The position numbers were made by a program, and so were the translations under genes. Positions 53,524 through 62,554 of a DNA stretch of 64,000 bases are shown here, piece after piece. Position 1 is the stretch's first letter, and each line of letters opens with the position of its first letter. The notes beneath the pieces were generated by a model that was given only the letters and a program-made list of their open reading frames with translations, ran no database searches and had not been told where the DNA came from. This stretch comes from an uncultured Collinsella sp. (GTDB taxonomy: Bacteria; Actinomycetota; Coriobacteriia; Coriobacteriales; Coriobacteriaceae), in contig CAAETD010000098.1 in NCBI GenBank assembly GCA_900758885.1, forward strand, positions 24,557 to 88,556. The letters are read 5' to 3'.

Positions 53524-54156
53524 ATGACTACCGTAAGACGAGCCGATCTTTCTTGCGTCGTCCAGGCGGGCGGTCTGTCGTCGCGCATGGGTTGCGACAA
53601 GGCGCGGATGTTGTTTTGCGGCGAGCCGCTCATCGAACGTGTACTAGGGCGCCTGGCGCAAGTTGCCGGCGAGTTGGTCGTGACGACTTCGCGTCCCAGC
53701 GAGCTTGCCTATCTTGAAGAGCACGCGTTTGGCGGCCTGGTGCCGCATGTGGTGGCGGACCTTGAAGGGCCGGCGGGTGCCATGCGTGGCATCGCGAGCT
53801 CGCTGGCTGCCGCTCGGTTGCCCCTCGCGGCGATCGTCGCCTGCGATATGCCGTTCGTCTCACCAGAATTGATCGGCGCGCTTTCGGATCGGGTCAAGGA
53901 AGGCCCGCTCGATGTGTGCGTCCCGCGCGAGGGGCGGGGGATTGAGCCGCTGTGCGCCGTGTGGCGCCGCCAGGCTTGCGCGCCGGTTGCCCGTGAGTTG
54001 CTCGACCAGGACCGCCAACGCATCCGCTGTTTGATCGACCGGGTCCATGCCGGCTATCTGGATGAGCCCCAGATTGTCGAGGTTGCCGGTTCCACGCTCT
54101 GCTTCGAAAACGTCAACACACCCGAGGAGTTTGCGGCAGCCGAGCTGCTCGCCTAG
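53524..54156 (+). CDS. mobA: Molybdenum cofactor guanylyltransferase MobA
   Basis: A 210-residue enzyme adding GMP to Moco to form the bis-MGD cofactor needed by FdhF and the orphan oxidoreductase. The GTP-binding motif VVQAGGLSSRMGCDKA lies near residue 10, VACDMPFVSPELI near 99, and the C-terminal FENVNTPEEFAAAE is typical. ATG 53524 has GGAGGT upstream at about 10 nt. The gap 53370-53523 after tRNA-Sec shows no gene. Confidence 0.92.
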   Translation: MTTVRRADLSCVVQAGGLSSRMGCDKARMLFCGEPLIERVLGRLAQVAGELVVTTSRPSELAYLEEHAFGGLVPHVVADLEGPAGAMRGIASSLAAARLPLAAIVACDMPFVSPELIGALSDRVKEGPLDVCVPREGRGIEPLCAVWRRQACAPVARELLDQDRQRIRCLIDRVHAGYLDEPQIVEVAGSTLCFENVNTPEEFAAAELLA

Positions 54157-54171
54157 ACGATGGGAGATGCC

Positions 54172-54567
54172 ATGCCTCACGATATCTGCCCCGATACCGG
54201 GGAACCTTGCACTTGCGATGGGTCCGAACCTTGTACTTGCGGCTGCGGTGGCTGTGGACATACGGCCGAGGAAGAGGCAGCGGCGGCTGCGTATCGTGAG
54301 GCACACCGCGAAGGCCCGTCCGGTGATGCCCTCGACCACGAACGCAAGATTATCGTGTCGTTCGACAGCACCTTCGATGTGATGGAATGCGAACAGCTGT
54401 GTCTTGCCGCCGGCGTGCCCGGGCGCATCATGCCTTTGCCTGGGTCCATTACCGCAGGTTGTGGCCTGTGCTGGGCCATGCCGTTCTCGGGCGACGCGCT
54501 CTCCGCCTTCCGCGCTGCCACCGAAGGCCGCATAGCCCCCGCCGATTACCATCAGCTCGTCCTCTAG
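54172..54567 (+). CDS. DUF3343 protein with cysteine-rich N-terminus
   Basis: A 131-residue protein whose C-terminal 80 residues are DUF3343 (IIVSFDSTFDVMECEQLC, GSITAGCGLCW). Ahead of it is an unusual 30-residue leader with eight cysteines (CPDTGEPC, then CTC and CGCGGCGH), which could bind metal or carry selenium or sulfur. The two-part layout and placement at the end of the selA-selB-tRNA-Sec-mobA run parallel the shorter DUF3343 gene after selD. ATG 54172 has GGGAG upstream; 54160 is an alternative. Confidence 0.8.
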   Translation: MPHDICPDTGEPCTCDGSEPCTCGCGGCGHTAEEEAAAAAYREAHREGPSGDALDHERKIIVSFDSTFDVMECEQLCLAAGVPGRIMPLPGSITAGCGLCWAMPFSGDALSAFRAATEGRIAPADYHQLVL

Positions 54568-54570
54568 CCA

Positions 54571-54614
54571 CCAAAACCACCACAAAGGTGCCTGTCCCCA
54601 ATGTGGTGGTTTGG
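54571..54614. repeat. Inverted repeat CCAAAACCACCACA / TGTGGTGGTTTGG
   Basis: A 13-bp stem with one bulged A (54571-54584 and 54602-54614) and a GC-rich loop AAGGTGCCTGTCCCC. It begins 4 nt after the stop of the DUF3343 gene. There is no T-run, so it looks more like a repeat element than a terminator. The remaining gap to gdhA (54615-54824) has a possible -10 TATTAT at 54746. Confidence 0.75.
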
Positions 54615-54824
54615 AACATGTGGACGAAACAGCTTCGAAACACGCGATTTGCGCGTTGGGCACTCAAAAACGCTTCTACCTGCATCGTAATCAAAACGAA
54701 ACATCTGCTCGTCGGCTTATGCGAAACTTTGCTGCAACAGTGCGATATTATCCATACTCGATAAAGCTCGCGGCGCATGGGGCGCCTCGAACGACACTTT
54801 TCTTTTCCATCAATTGGAGGAAGC

Positions 54825-56180
54825 ATGAGCTACACGCAGAAAGTTCTCGAAGAGCTCAAGGCCCGCTATCCCGAGCAGCCTGAGTTCATCCAGGCCGCGA
54901 CCGAGATTCTCGGCACCATCCAGCCGGCGCTCGACGCCCATCCCGAGTACGAGGAGGCCGCCCTGCTTGAGCGCCTCGTCGAGCCCGAGCGCATCGTCAT
55001 GTTCCGTGTTCCCTGGGTCGACGACCAGGGCAAGGTTCAGGTCAACCGCGGTTACCGCGTCGAGTTCAACTCTGCCATTGGACCCTACAAGGGCGGCCTG
55101 CGCTTTAACCCGACGGTCACCCTGGGTATGCTCAAGTTCCTGGGTCTGGAGCAGATCCTCAAGAACAGCCTGACCACCCTTCCCATGGGCGGCGGCAAGG
55201 GCGGCTCCGACTTTGACCCCAAGGGCAAGTCCAACAACGAGATCATGCACTTCTGCCAGTCCTTCATGACCGAGCTCTATCGCCACATTGGCCCCAACAC
55301 CGACGTTCCCGCCGGCGACCTGGGCGTTGGCGGCCGCGAGGTTGCCTACCTGTTCGGTCAGTACAAGCGCCTGACCAACGAGTGGACCGGCGTCCTTACC
55401 GGCAAGGGCCTCTCCTTTGGCGGCTCGCTCGCCCGTACCGAGGCCACCGGTTACGGTCTGGCCTACTTTGTGGACGAGTACCTCAAGAGCCGCGGAGACT
55501 CCTTCGAGGGCAAGAACGTCGTCGTTCATGGCTCCGGTAACGTCGCCATCTATGCAGTCCAGAAGGTCACCCAGCTCGGCGGCAAGGTCCTGGCCTGCTC
55601 CGACACCCATGGCTGGGTCGAGGATCCCGACGGCATCGACTACACCGTGCTCGAGCACGTCTACAACAAGAAGCGCTCCGGCCACGACAAGGGCGTTACG
55701 CTCGCCATGTACGTTGACGAGAAGCCCAACGCCGTGTGGCACGAGGGCGACGGCCGCGGCGTGTGGCAGCTGCCCTGCGACATCGCGCTGCCCTGCGCTC
55801 GCGAGAACACGCTGCTGCTCGAGGACGCCCAGGCGCTCGTCGCCAACGGCTGCAAGGTGGTCGGTGAGGGCGCGAACATGCCCACGACCATCGAGGCTAC
55901 GACCTACTTCCAGGAGAACGGCGTCGCCTTTATGCCCGGTAAGGCTGCCAACGCCGGCGGCGTGCTCGTGTCCGGCCTGGAGATGAGCCAGAACGCCGAG
56001 CACTTGTCCTGGACCTTCGAGGAGGTCGACGGCAAGCTCGAGCAGCTCATGCGCGGCATGTTCCACAACGTGGACGACACCGCCAAGAAGTACGGCGAGG
56101 AGGGCAACTTCGTCATGGGCGCCAACATCGCCGGCTTCCTGAAGGTCGCCGACGCCATGCTCGCCCAGGGCGTCTGCTAA
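54825..56180 (+). CDS. gdhA: NADP-type glutamate dehydrogenase
   Basis: A 451-residue hexameric-type glutamate dehydrogenase assimilating ammonia into glutamate. Substrate site KGGLRFNPTVTLGMLKFLGLEQ near 88, the PMGGGKGGSDFDPKGKS motif near 122 with the catalytic region following (AGDLGVGGRE), and the Rossmann motif VHGSGNVAIYAVQK near 232. The length matches the small hexameric NADP enzyme class. ATG 54825 follows TTGGAGGAAGC. It is monocistronic with a strong terminator. Confidence 0.96.
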   Translation: MSYTQKVLEELKARYPEQPEFIQAATEILGTIQPALDAHPEYEEAALLERLVEPERIVMFRVPWVDDQGKVQVNRGYRVEFNSAIGPYKGGLRFNPTVTLGMLKFLGLEQILKNSLTTLPMGGGKGGSDFDPKGKSNNEIMHFCQSFMTELYRHIGPNTDVPAGDLGVGGREVAYLFGQYKRLTNEWTGVLTGKGLSFGGSLARTEATGYGLAYFVDEYLKSRGDSFEGKNVVVHGSGNVAIYAVQKVTQLGGKVLACSDTHGWVEDPDGIDYTVLEHVYNKKRSGHDKGVTLAMYVDEKPNAVWHEGDGRGVWQLPCDIALPCARENTLLLEDAQALVANGCKVVGEGANMPTTIEATTYFQENGVAFMPGKAANAGGVLVSGLEMSQNAEHLSWTFEEVDGKLEQLMRGMFHNVDDTAKKYGEEGNFVMGANIAGFLKVADAMLAQGVC

Positions 56181-56207
56181 ATCCTCGCTCGATATAGCAT
56201 GTGATGA

Positions 56208-56238
56208 GGCTCCCAGTCATCTTGGCTGGGAGCCTTTT
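56208..56238 (+). terminator. Terminator after gdhA
   Basis: GGCTCCCAG (56208-56216) pairs with CTGGGAGCC (56226-56234), followed by TTTTC. Confidence 0.93.
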
Positions 56239-56256
56239 CTATCCCGGAGGACTCTT

Positions 56257-56331
56257 CATAACTTGCGGTGAAATACGGACTGTTTAGCGTCCCAGAACGG
56301 CTAATCAGTCCGTATTTCACCGCAAGTTATG
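56257..56331. repeat. Palindromic repeat family A, copy 4 (with compensatory change)
   Basis: A perfect 26-bp inverted repeat: CATAACTTGCGGTGAAATAC at the left and GTATTTCACCGCAAGTTATG at the right. Relative to copies 1-3 the outer arm has AACTTGCGG instead of AAGTTGCGG, and the right arm changes in step (CGCAAGTT instead of CGCAACTT). The inner TTAGC/GCTAA also pairs. Confidence 0.93.
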
Positions 56332-56410
56332 GATGGGTGGGTGGATTTTGTCCTAAAACGGTGTGCGGCCCCTCGTTTGGTATACTTAAAAGTACTGGAC
56401 AAGTGGAGAG

Positions 56411-57325
56411 ATGGGGGAGAACGTGCTCAAGTTCGGTACCTACGTCCGTGTTGGAAACGCGGCCGAAGCCTATGAGCTCTTGCAGAAGAACCGCAACAAC
56501 AAGATTGTGGGCGGCGGCATCTGGATGCGTCTGGGTTCGCGTCGTGTGGCGACGGCAATTGACCTTTCGGCCTGTGGACTCGATCAGATCGAGGAGACCG
56601 AAACCGAGTTTCGCATCGGCGCCATGTGCACCCTGCGCCAGCTCGAGCGCCATGCCGAGCTCAACGCGCTTGTCAACAATGTCTTTGAGTTCGCCGTCCA
56701 CGACATCGTGGGCGTGCAGCTGCGCAATACCGCCACGGTGGGCGGCAGCATCTACGGCCGCTTTGGCTTCTCGGACGTTCTCTCCGCCTTTCTCGCGCTC
56801 GATTCCTATGTTGAGCTGACGGGGGCCGGCCGCGTGCCGCTCGCCGAGTTCGTGGACATGGGTTGCGTGCGCGACGTTATCGAGCATGTGGTGGTCGTTA
56901 AGCACGATTACCGTGCGAGCTACGAAGCCGTACGCAAGGCCGCGACCGACTTCCCCTCCTTAAACGTCACCGCCGCCTGGTGGGACAACAGCTGGCATGT
57001 CACCGTGGGCGCCCGCCCGCTGCGCGCGACCCTGCTGCAGGGCGAGGCATGCGGCCTCACCAGCGAGCAGCCTTCCGAGGACGAGCTGCGCGCCCTTGCC
57101 GCATCCGTGCGCTCGCTGAGCTACGGCGCCAACCTGTGGGGCTCGGCCGAGTACCGCCGCCGCATCTCGGCGCCGCTTGCCGTGCAGGCCGTGCGCCGCG
57201 CCGCCGGCATCGAGCTTTCTGCCGCGCTTGCCCGCGAGCTCGAGGGCGTGCAGATTCCTAAGTTTGCCACGGACGAGTATTCCTGCCGCCGCGTGCCCGG
57301 CGTCGATTCTAGCGAGGTGCGCTAA
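56411..57325 (+). CDS. FAD-binding subunit of a molybdenum hydroxylase (XdhB/CoxM-like)
   Basis: A 304-residue FAD-binding subunit of the xanthine dehydrogenase family. IVGGGIWMRLGSR near residue 32, LRQLERHAELNALV, and VQLRNTATVGGSIYGRFGFSDVLSAFLALDS near 103 follow the family pattern (usually QIRNxATxGGN). It shuttles electrons from the Fe-S domain to NAD+ or another acceptor. Its stop overlaps the next start (TAATG). ATG 56411 has GGAGAG; GTG 56423 is possible. Confidence 0.88.
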   Translation: MGENVLKFGTYVRVGNAAEAYELLQKNRNNKIVGGGIWMRLGSRRVATAIDLSACGLDQIEETETEFRIGAMCTLRQLERHAELNALVNNVFEFAVHDIVGVQLRNTATVGGSIYGRFGFSDVLSAFLALDSYVELTGAGRVPLAEFVDMGCVRDVIEHVVVVKHDYRASYEAVRKAATDFPSLNVTAAWWDNSWHVTVGARPLRATLLQGEACGLTSEQPSEDELRALAASVRSLSYGANLWGSAEYRRRISAPLAVQAVRRAAGIELSAALARELEGVQIPKFATDEYSCRRVPGVDSSEVR

Positions 57326-60156
57326 TGGCTGCCAAACTCATCGATCTTTCCTTTACGCTCAACGGCCGCAAGGTCAAGGTTCAGATTGCCCCCGACACCA
57401 TGCTCTTTACGCTGCTGCGCGAGCAGGGTTGCGCGTCGGTGCGCTGCGCCTGCGAAACCACCAACTGCGGTCTGTGCACGGTGTGGCTCGACGGCGACCC
57501 GGTGCTGAGCTGCTCGGTTCCCGCCGCCCGTGTTGAGGGACATACCATCACCACGCTTGAGGGCCTTAAGGCCGAGTCCGAGGCACTCGCCCGTGCGATG
57601 GCTGCCGAAGGCGCCGAGCAGTGTGGTTTTTGTGCCCCCGGCCTCATCATGAACGTGCTGGCGCTCGCCCGTGCAGCCAAGGAGGACCCGAGCCTCGTCG
57701 CCACGCGCGAGGAGCTCTCACGCCAGCTCGCCGGCAACCTCTGCCGTTGCAGCGGCTACGAGAGCCAGCTGCGCGCCATCGTGCGCTTCCTCAACGAGTC
57801 CGGCGTTCAGGTGGGCTTCGAGATGCCCGAGCTGCCCGTCAACGACACCAGCTCTGACGGCGTCTCCTATAAGCAGATTACCCACAAGCAGCCCAAGAAG
57901 GACTCAAAGGCGCTGCTCGAGGGCCGTCCCGTCTACACAGGCGACCTGGTGCCCGCTGGCGCGCTCATCGTTAAGCTCAAGCGCAGCCCGTTTGCCCGCG
58001 CCAAGATCCGCTCCATCGATACGTCGCGCGCCCTGAAGGTGCCCGGCGTCGTGGGCGTCTACACCTACGAGGACGTGCCCCAGCGCCGCTTTACCATCGC
58101 CGGCCAGAGCTATCCGCAGCCGAGTCCCTACGACCGCCTGATTCTCGAGAACCTCGTCCGTTACCAAAACGAGGAGGTGGCGATCGTCGCCGCCGAGACC
58201 GAGGAGGCCGCCGACAAGGCACTCAAGCTCATTAAGGTCGACTACGAGGTGCTCGAGCCGCTGCTCGACTTTACCCAGGCACTTGATAACGACATCGTGG
58301 TCCACCCCGAGGGCGACGTGACCTTTATGTTTCCGCAGGGCGGCGATGTCCCGCGCAACCTGGTGTGCAGCGGTACCAGCGATTATGGCGACCTAGACGA
58401 GGCCTTTGCCCAGAGCGACATCGTCTTTGAGCGCACTTACACCAGCCAGGCCACGCAGACCGCGCCCATGGAAACCTTCCGTGCCTTCGCGACGACCGAC
58501 GCGTTCGGCCGTATCTCGGTGACCACCTCGACGCAGGTGCCCTTCCACGTACGTCGCATGGTCGCGCAGTCGCTCGATATCCCGCAGTCGCAGGTGCAGG
58601 TCATCAAGCCGCGCATCGGCGGCGGCTTTGGCTCCAAGCAGACGGGCTGCTGCGAGATCTTTGTGGCGTTCGTGACCCAGCAGACCGGCCGTCCGAGCTA
58701 TTGCTGCTACACCCGCGAGGAGACCATCACTGCGGGCAACTCGCGTCACCAGATGCAGATGACCGTCAAGCTGGGCGCCATGAACGACGGCACCATCACG
58801 GCCATCGACCTGCACACGTTGTCCAACGCCGGCGCGTACGGCGAGCACGCCACCACGACGATCGGCCTTTCGGGCCACAAGAGCCTGCCCATCTACAACC
58901 ACGTGAAGGCGAGCCGCTTTAGCTGGGACGCCGTCTACACCAATACCAACCGCGGCGGCGCGTATCGCGGCTACGGTGCCACCCAGGGCCAGTTTGCCGT
59001 GGAGAGCGCCGTCAACGAGCTCGCCGACATGCTGCACATGGACCCCGCCGACCTGCGCCTTAAGAACATGGTGCACGAGGGCGAGATCATGCCGCAGTAC
59101 TACAACGAGAAGCTCAACGCCTGCGCACTCGACCGCTGCCTGCTGCGCGCGATGGACATGATCGGCTGGCGCGACAAGCCGCTGGCCGTGGACCTGGGCG
59201 ACCGCGTGCGCGCCCTGGGCTGCGCGCTCACCATGCAGGGCTCGGGCATCTCCAACGTGGACATCGCCGGCATCGACATGCGCCTGGAAGAGGACGGCTT
59301 CATTACCATCGGCACCGGCGCCACCGATAACGGCATGGGTGTCGACACGATCCTTGCGCAGATTGCTGCCGAGGAGCTGGGCGTGGAGAGCTCGCAGATC
59401 GTGGTGCGCGGCGTAGACACCGATGTGTCGCCGTTCGACGCCGGCTCGTACGCGAGCTCCGGTACCTATGTGACGGGCCTTGCCGCTAAGAACGCCGCGA
59501 CCGAGCTGCGCGAGAAGATTTGCGCCAAGGCCGCCCAGATGTGGGACGTTGACGCCGCCGATGTGGTCTTTGATGGTCAGTACGTGCGCCTGTTCGACGA
59601 GCGCGCCGCGCGTGAGCAGAACCGCTACCTTACGCTGCGCGACTTTGCCAACCTGTGCGTCAAGAACATCGCGGGCGGCGACGCGCTCACCTCGCATGCC
59701 TCTGCCTGTCTGCCCGTTTCGCCTCCGCCGTTTATGGCCGGCATCGCCGAGGTCGAGGTCGACAAGGCCACCGGCAAGGTGACCGTTGTGGACTACGCGG
59801 CGGCTGTCGACTGCGGCACCGTTATCAACGAGGCACTCGCGCGCGTCCAGGCCGAGGGCGGCATTGCCCAGGGCATCGGCCACGCGCTCTACGAGATCGT
59901 CGAGCACGACGGCCGCGGCCGCCTGCGCACCGGCAACTTTATGAGCTACAAGCTGCCCACGCGCCTGGATATCGGCAGCATTCGCGTGGCCTTTGAGCCG
60001 AGTTACGAGCCGACGGGCCCGTTTGGCGCCAAGTCGATCGGCGAGGTCGTCATCAACACGCCGCTCGCCGCCGTGGCCTCGGCCGTCGCACACGCCACCG
60101 GTCACCAGGTCCGCTCGCTGCCGATCACGCCCGAGAAGGCCCTGCTGGGGGAGTAG
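57325..60156 (+). CDS. Molybdenum hydroxylase, fused [2Fe-2S] and molybdopterin domains (xanthine dehydrogenase/aldehyde oxidase family)
   Basis: A 943-residue fusion. Residues 1-160 are the two-cluster ferredoxin part: CETTNCGLC preceded by CASVRC near 36-50, then CGFCAPG near 101 and CRCSGYE near 142. From about 195 on is the molybdopterin part: GGGFGSKQTG near 436, RGGAYRGYGATQ near 550, and GPFGAKSIGE near 900 with the catalytic Glu. Xanthine, purines, aldehydes or N-heterocycles are possible substrates. No XdhC-type maturation gene is adjacent. Confidence 0.9.
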   Translation: MAAKLIDLSFTLNGRKVKVQIAPDTMLFTLLREQGCASVRCACETTNCGLCTVWLDGDPVLSCSVPAARVEGHTITTLEGLKAESEALARAMAAEGAEQCGFCAPGLIMNVLALARAAKEDPSLVATREELSRQLAGNLCRCSGYESQLRAIVRFLNESGVQVGFEMPELPVNDTSSDGVSYKQITHKQPKKDSKALLEGRPVYTGDLVPAGALIVKLKRSPFARAKIRSIDTSRALKVPGVVGVYTYEDVPQRRFTIAGQSYPQPSPYDRLILENLVRYQNEEVAIVAAETEEAADKALKLIKVDYEVLEPLLDFTQALDNDIVVHPEGDVTFMFPQGGDVPRNLVCSGTSDYGDLDEAFAQSDIVFERTYTSQATQTAPMETFRAFATTDAFGRISVTTSTQVPFHVRRMVAQSLDIPQSQVQVIKPRIGGGFGSKQTGCCEIFVAFVTQQTGRPSYCCYTREETITAGNSRHQMQMTVKLGAMNDGTITAIDLHTLSNAGAYGEHATTTIGLSGHKSLPIYNHVKASRFSWDAVYTNTNRGGAYRGYGATQGQFAVESAVNELADMLHMDPADLRLKNMVHEGEIMPQYYNEKLNACALDRCLLRAMDMIGWRDKPLAVDLGDRVRALGCALTMQGSGISNVDIAGIDMRLEEDGFITIGTGATDNGMGVDTILAQIAAEELGVESSQIVVRGVDTDVSPFDAGSYASSGTYVTGLAAKNAATELREKICAKAAQMWDVDAADVVFDGQYVRLFDERAAREQNRYLTLRDFANLCVKNIAGGDALTSHASACLPVSPPPFMAGIAEVEVDKATGKVTVVDYAAAVDCGTVINEALARVQAEGGIAQGIGHALYEIVEHDGRGRLRTGNFMSYKLPTRLDIGSIRVAFEPSYEPTGPFGAKSIGEVVINTPLAAVASAVAHATGHQVRSLPITPEKALLGE

Positions 60157-60296
60157 CGGGTCAGCGAACAAGTCGCAATTGGCGGGGCGGGGCAACTCGT
60201 CCCGCCTTTCGCACTCGTGGTGAGGTCGTGAGCCTGTAAAAGGTGAGCGTGCGCTTGCCGTTCGTATCTGCTATCATTCCTAGTCTGTGCGCTCAT

Positions 60297-60380
60297 GCGG
60301 GCGTGGCGGAATTGGTAGACGCGCCAGATTTAGGTTCTGGTGGGATTCCCGTGAAGGTTCGAGTCCTTTCGCCCGCACCA
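60297..60380 (+). tRNA. tRNA-Leu (anticodon TAG), CCA encoded
   Basis: Acceptor GCGGGCG pairs with CGCCCGC (offset by the CCA end); anticodon loop TTTAGGT between CCAGA and TCTGG gives TAG; a class II variable arm (TGGGATTCCCGTGA) and T-arm with GGTTCGAGTCC follow. Confidence 0.97.
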
Positions 60381-60468
60381 ACGCACCTGCGTCGGCTCCT
60401 GCCGTCGCGACTCTTTGTTGCATAAAGGTACCAGCACCTCAGATAAGCTGGGCAGTATGAGGAGGAAC

Positions 60469-61770
60469 GTGTTGAACATCACCGCTTCTGACGTCAAGGA
60501 CGCCAAGCTCACCGCTACGGTCACCATCCCGGCCGCCGACGTCGACGCCGCGATCAAGAAGGCCTACAAGGACACCGCCAAGAAGTACCGCTTCCCGGGC
60601 TTCCGCGCCGGCAAGGCTCCCCGTCCGGTCATCGACTCCGCACTTGGCGCCGAGGCTACCCTCGCTCAGGCCACCAACGACCTGATCGCCGCCAACGAGC
60701 CCGTCGTCCTCAACGAGCTGGACATCGTCCCCACCAAGAACGGTGACTACAAGGAGCTCGACCTCGCCAAGGATCACGAGGACTACACCTACACCGTCGA
60801 GTTCTCCCTGCGTCCTGCTGCCGAGCTCTCCTCCTTCGACGCTGTCGAGATCGAGATGCCCCCTGCGGAGGTCACCGAGTCCGAGATCAACAACCAGGTC
60901 GAGATGCTCCTCAACTACCGTGCCACCTTCGAGGACGTCGAGGGTCGCGCCGTCGAGGCCGAGGACTACGTTACCGTCGACCTCAAGGCTGTCGAGAACG
61001 CCGACAACTTCGCTGCCGAGGGCCGCATGCTCATCGCCGGTAGCGACAGCAACCCCAAGGAGTTCAACGAGGCCCTGATCGGCGCTAACGTTGACGACGT
61101 CAAGACCGTCACCTGGACCGACGAGGCCGAGGAGGGCGAGGAGGCCGAGACTCACACCGTCGAGGTCACCGTCAAGGGCATCAAGGTCCGCAACACCCCC
61201 GAGCTCACCGACGAGCTCGTCAAGTCCGACTTTGGCTTTGACAGCATCGACGCTATGCGCGACGCCATCAAGCTCGAGATCGAGCAGGACAAGGCTTCCC
61301 GCCTCCCGGCCGAGAAGGAGAACCGTTGCGTCTCCGCTCTCGCCGAGCGCCTGCAGCTCGACGAGATGGATGCCGACTACGAGCAGTCCGTCTTTGAGGA
61401 GCTTGGCCAGAACCTCCTGTCCAACCTCGCTGCCCGCGGCATGACGCTCGACACCTGGCTGCCCGCTTCCGGTCTGACCATGGAGCAGTTCATCGGCGAC
61501 CTGCACAAGCAGGCCAACGACGTTGCCCGTGAGTCCCTGGCGCTCGACGCCCTCGCCCGTGAGCTCAAGATTGAGGTCACCGAGGACGACATCAACGCCG
61601 AGTTTGAGAAGGCCGGCGTCAAGGACGTCGAGGCTTCCAAGGCCGAGTTCATCGCCGATGGCCGCATGCCTGCCGTCCGCGAGTCCATCCGTCGCTCCAA
61701 GGCCGTCGACCACCTGGTCGAGAACGCCAAGGTGACCGAGGTCGACGAGACCGCCAAGGACGCCGAGTAA
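60469..61770 (+). CDS. tig: Trigger factor
   Basis: A 433-residue ribosome-associated chaperone and peptidyl-prolyl isomerase. The ribosome-binding signature is clear near residue 40: RFPGFRAGKAPRPVID. The middle PPIase (FKBP-like) domain (about 150-235) is degenerate, with a Glu-rich insertion EEAEEGEEAETHTV; the C-terminal chaperone arms are alpha-helical. GGAGG at 60461-60465 supports GTG 60469 or TTG 60472; ATG 60457 overlaps the site. tig-clpP-clpX is a widespread order. Confidence 0.93.
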   Translation: MLNITASDVKDAKLTATVTIPAADVDAAIKKAYKDTAKKYRFPGFRAGKAPRPVIDSALGAEATLAQATNDLIAANEPVVLNELDIVPTKNGDYKELDLAKDHEDYTYTVEFSLRPAAELSSFDAVEIEMPPAEVTESEINNQVEMLLNYRATFEDVEGRAVEAEDYVTVDLKAVENADNFAAEGRMLIAGSDSNPKEFNEALIGANVDDVKTVTWTDEAEEGEEAETHTVEVTVKGIKVRNTPELTDELVKSDFGFDSIDAMRDAIKLEIEQDKASRLPAEKENRCVSALAERLQLDEMDADYEQSVFEELGQNLLSNLAARGMTLDTWLPASGLTMEQFIGDLHKQANDVARESLALDALARELKIEVTEDDINAEFEKAGVKDVEASKAEFIADGRMPAVRESIRRSKAVDHLVENAKVTEVDETAKDAE

Positions 61771-61846
61771 TTCTCGCCACCTTTTCCGCGAGCGCATGGA
61801 TGCGCCCGTGATGGGGTAAAGTTATAAGCCGGTTATCCGGTTGCTT

Positions 61847-61890
61847 CGTACGGTGCCAGCCAATGCATAGCATGCGGGCACCGTACGTTT
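61847..61890 (+). terminator. Hairpin between tig and clpP
   Basis: CGTACGGTGCC (61847-61857) pairs perfectly with GGCACCGTACG (61877-61887), followed by TTTGTCT. It may be a terminator or attenuator that lets clpP be expressed apart from tig. Confidence 0.75.
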
Positions 61891-61932
61891 GTCTAGAACC
61901 ACTATTGGTCCGTAAGAGAAATGGAGATGCGT

Positions 61933-62553
61933 ATGATCGCTAAGTTCGATTCCGCCCTCGTGCCATACGTTATCGAGCAGACACCGCGCGGCGAGCGCAG
62001 CTACGATATCTATTCGCGCCTGCTCAACGACCGCATCATCTTCTTGGGCGAGGAGATCAACTCCGTCAGCGCCAATCTGGTCGTTGCCCAGCTGCTGCAT
62101 CTTGAGAGCCAGGATGCCGAGAAGGATATCTCGCTCTACATCAATTCGCCCGGTGGCGAGGTCTACTCCGGCCTGGCGATTCTGGACACCATGAACTTCA
62201 TTAAGCCGCAGGTTTCCACCATCTGTGTGGGCATGGCCGCGTCCATGGCCGCCGTGCTGCTTTCGGCCGGCGCCAAGGGTAAGCGTTTCTGCCTGCCGCA
62301 TTCCAAGGTTATGATTCACCAGCCCAGCGGCGGTGCCCAGGGCCAGCAGACCGAGATCGAGATCGTGGCCGAGGAGATCAAGAAGACCCGTCGCGAGCTC
62401 AACCAGATCCTGTCCGACGCCTCGGGCCAGCCCATCGAGAAGGTCCAGGCCGATACCGAGCGCGACAACTACCTGACCGCTGCCGAGGCCCTCGACTACG
62501 GCCTGATCGACCGTATCGTCACCTCGCGCGATCTTGCCGCGAAGGACGCCTAG
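61933..62553 (+). CDS. clpP: ATP-dependent Clp protease proteolytic subunit ClpP
   Basis: A 206-residue serine protease forming the degradation chamber. Catalytic triad context: Ser in [14 protein letters not shown] near 100, His in [12 protein letters not shown] near 125, Asp in TERDNYL near 175. [14 protein letters not shown] near 70 is characteristic. GGAG at 6 nt supports ATG 61933; ATG 61921 would add four residues. clpX begins 1 nt after the stop. Confidence 0.97.
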   Translation: MIAKFDSALVPYVIEQTPRGERSYDIYSRLLNDRIIFLGEEINSVSANLVVAQLLHLESQDAEKDISLYINSPGGEVYSGLAILDTMNFIKPQVSTICVGMAASMAAVLLSAGAKGKRFCLPHSKVMIHQPSGGAQGQQTEIEIVAEEIKKTRRELNQILSDASGQPIEKVQADTERDNYLTAAEALDYGLIDRIVTSRDLAAKDA

Positions 62554-62554
62554 G

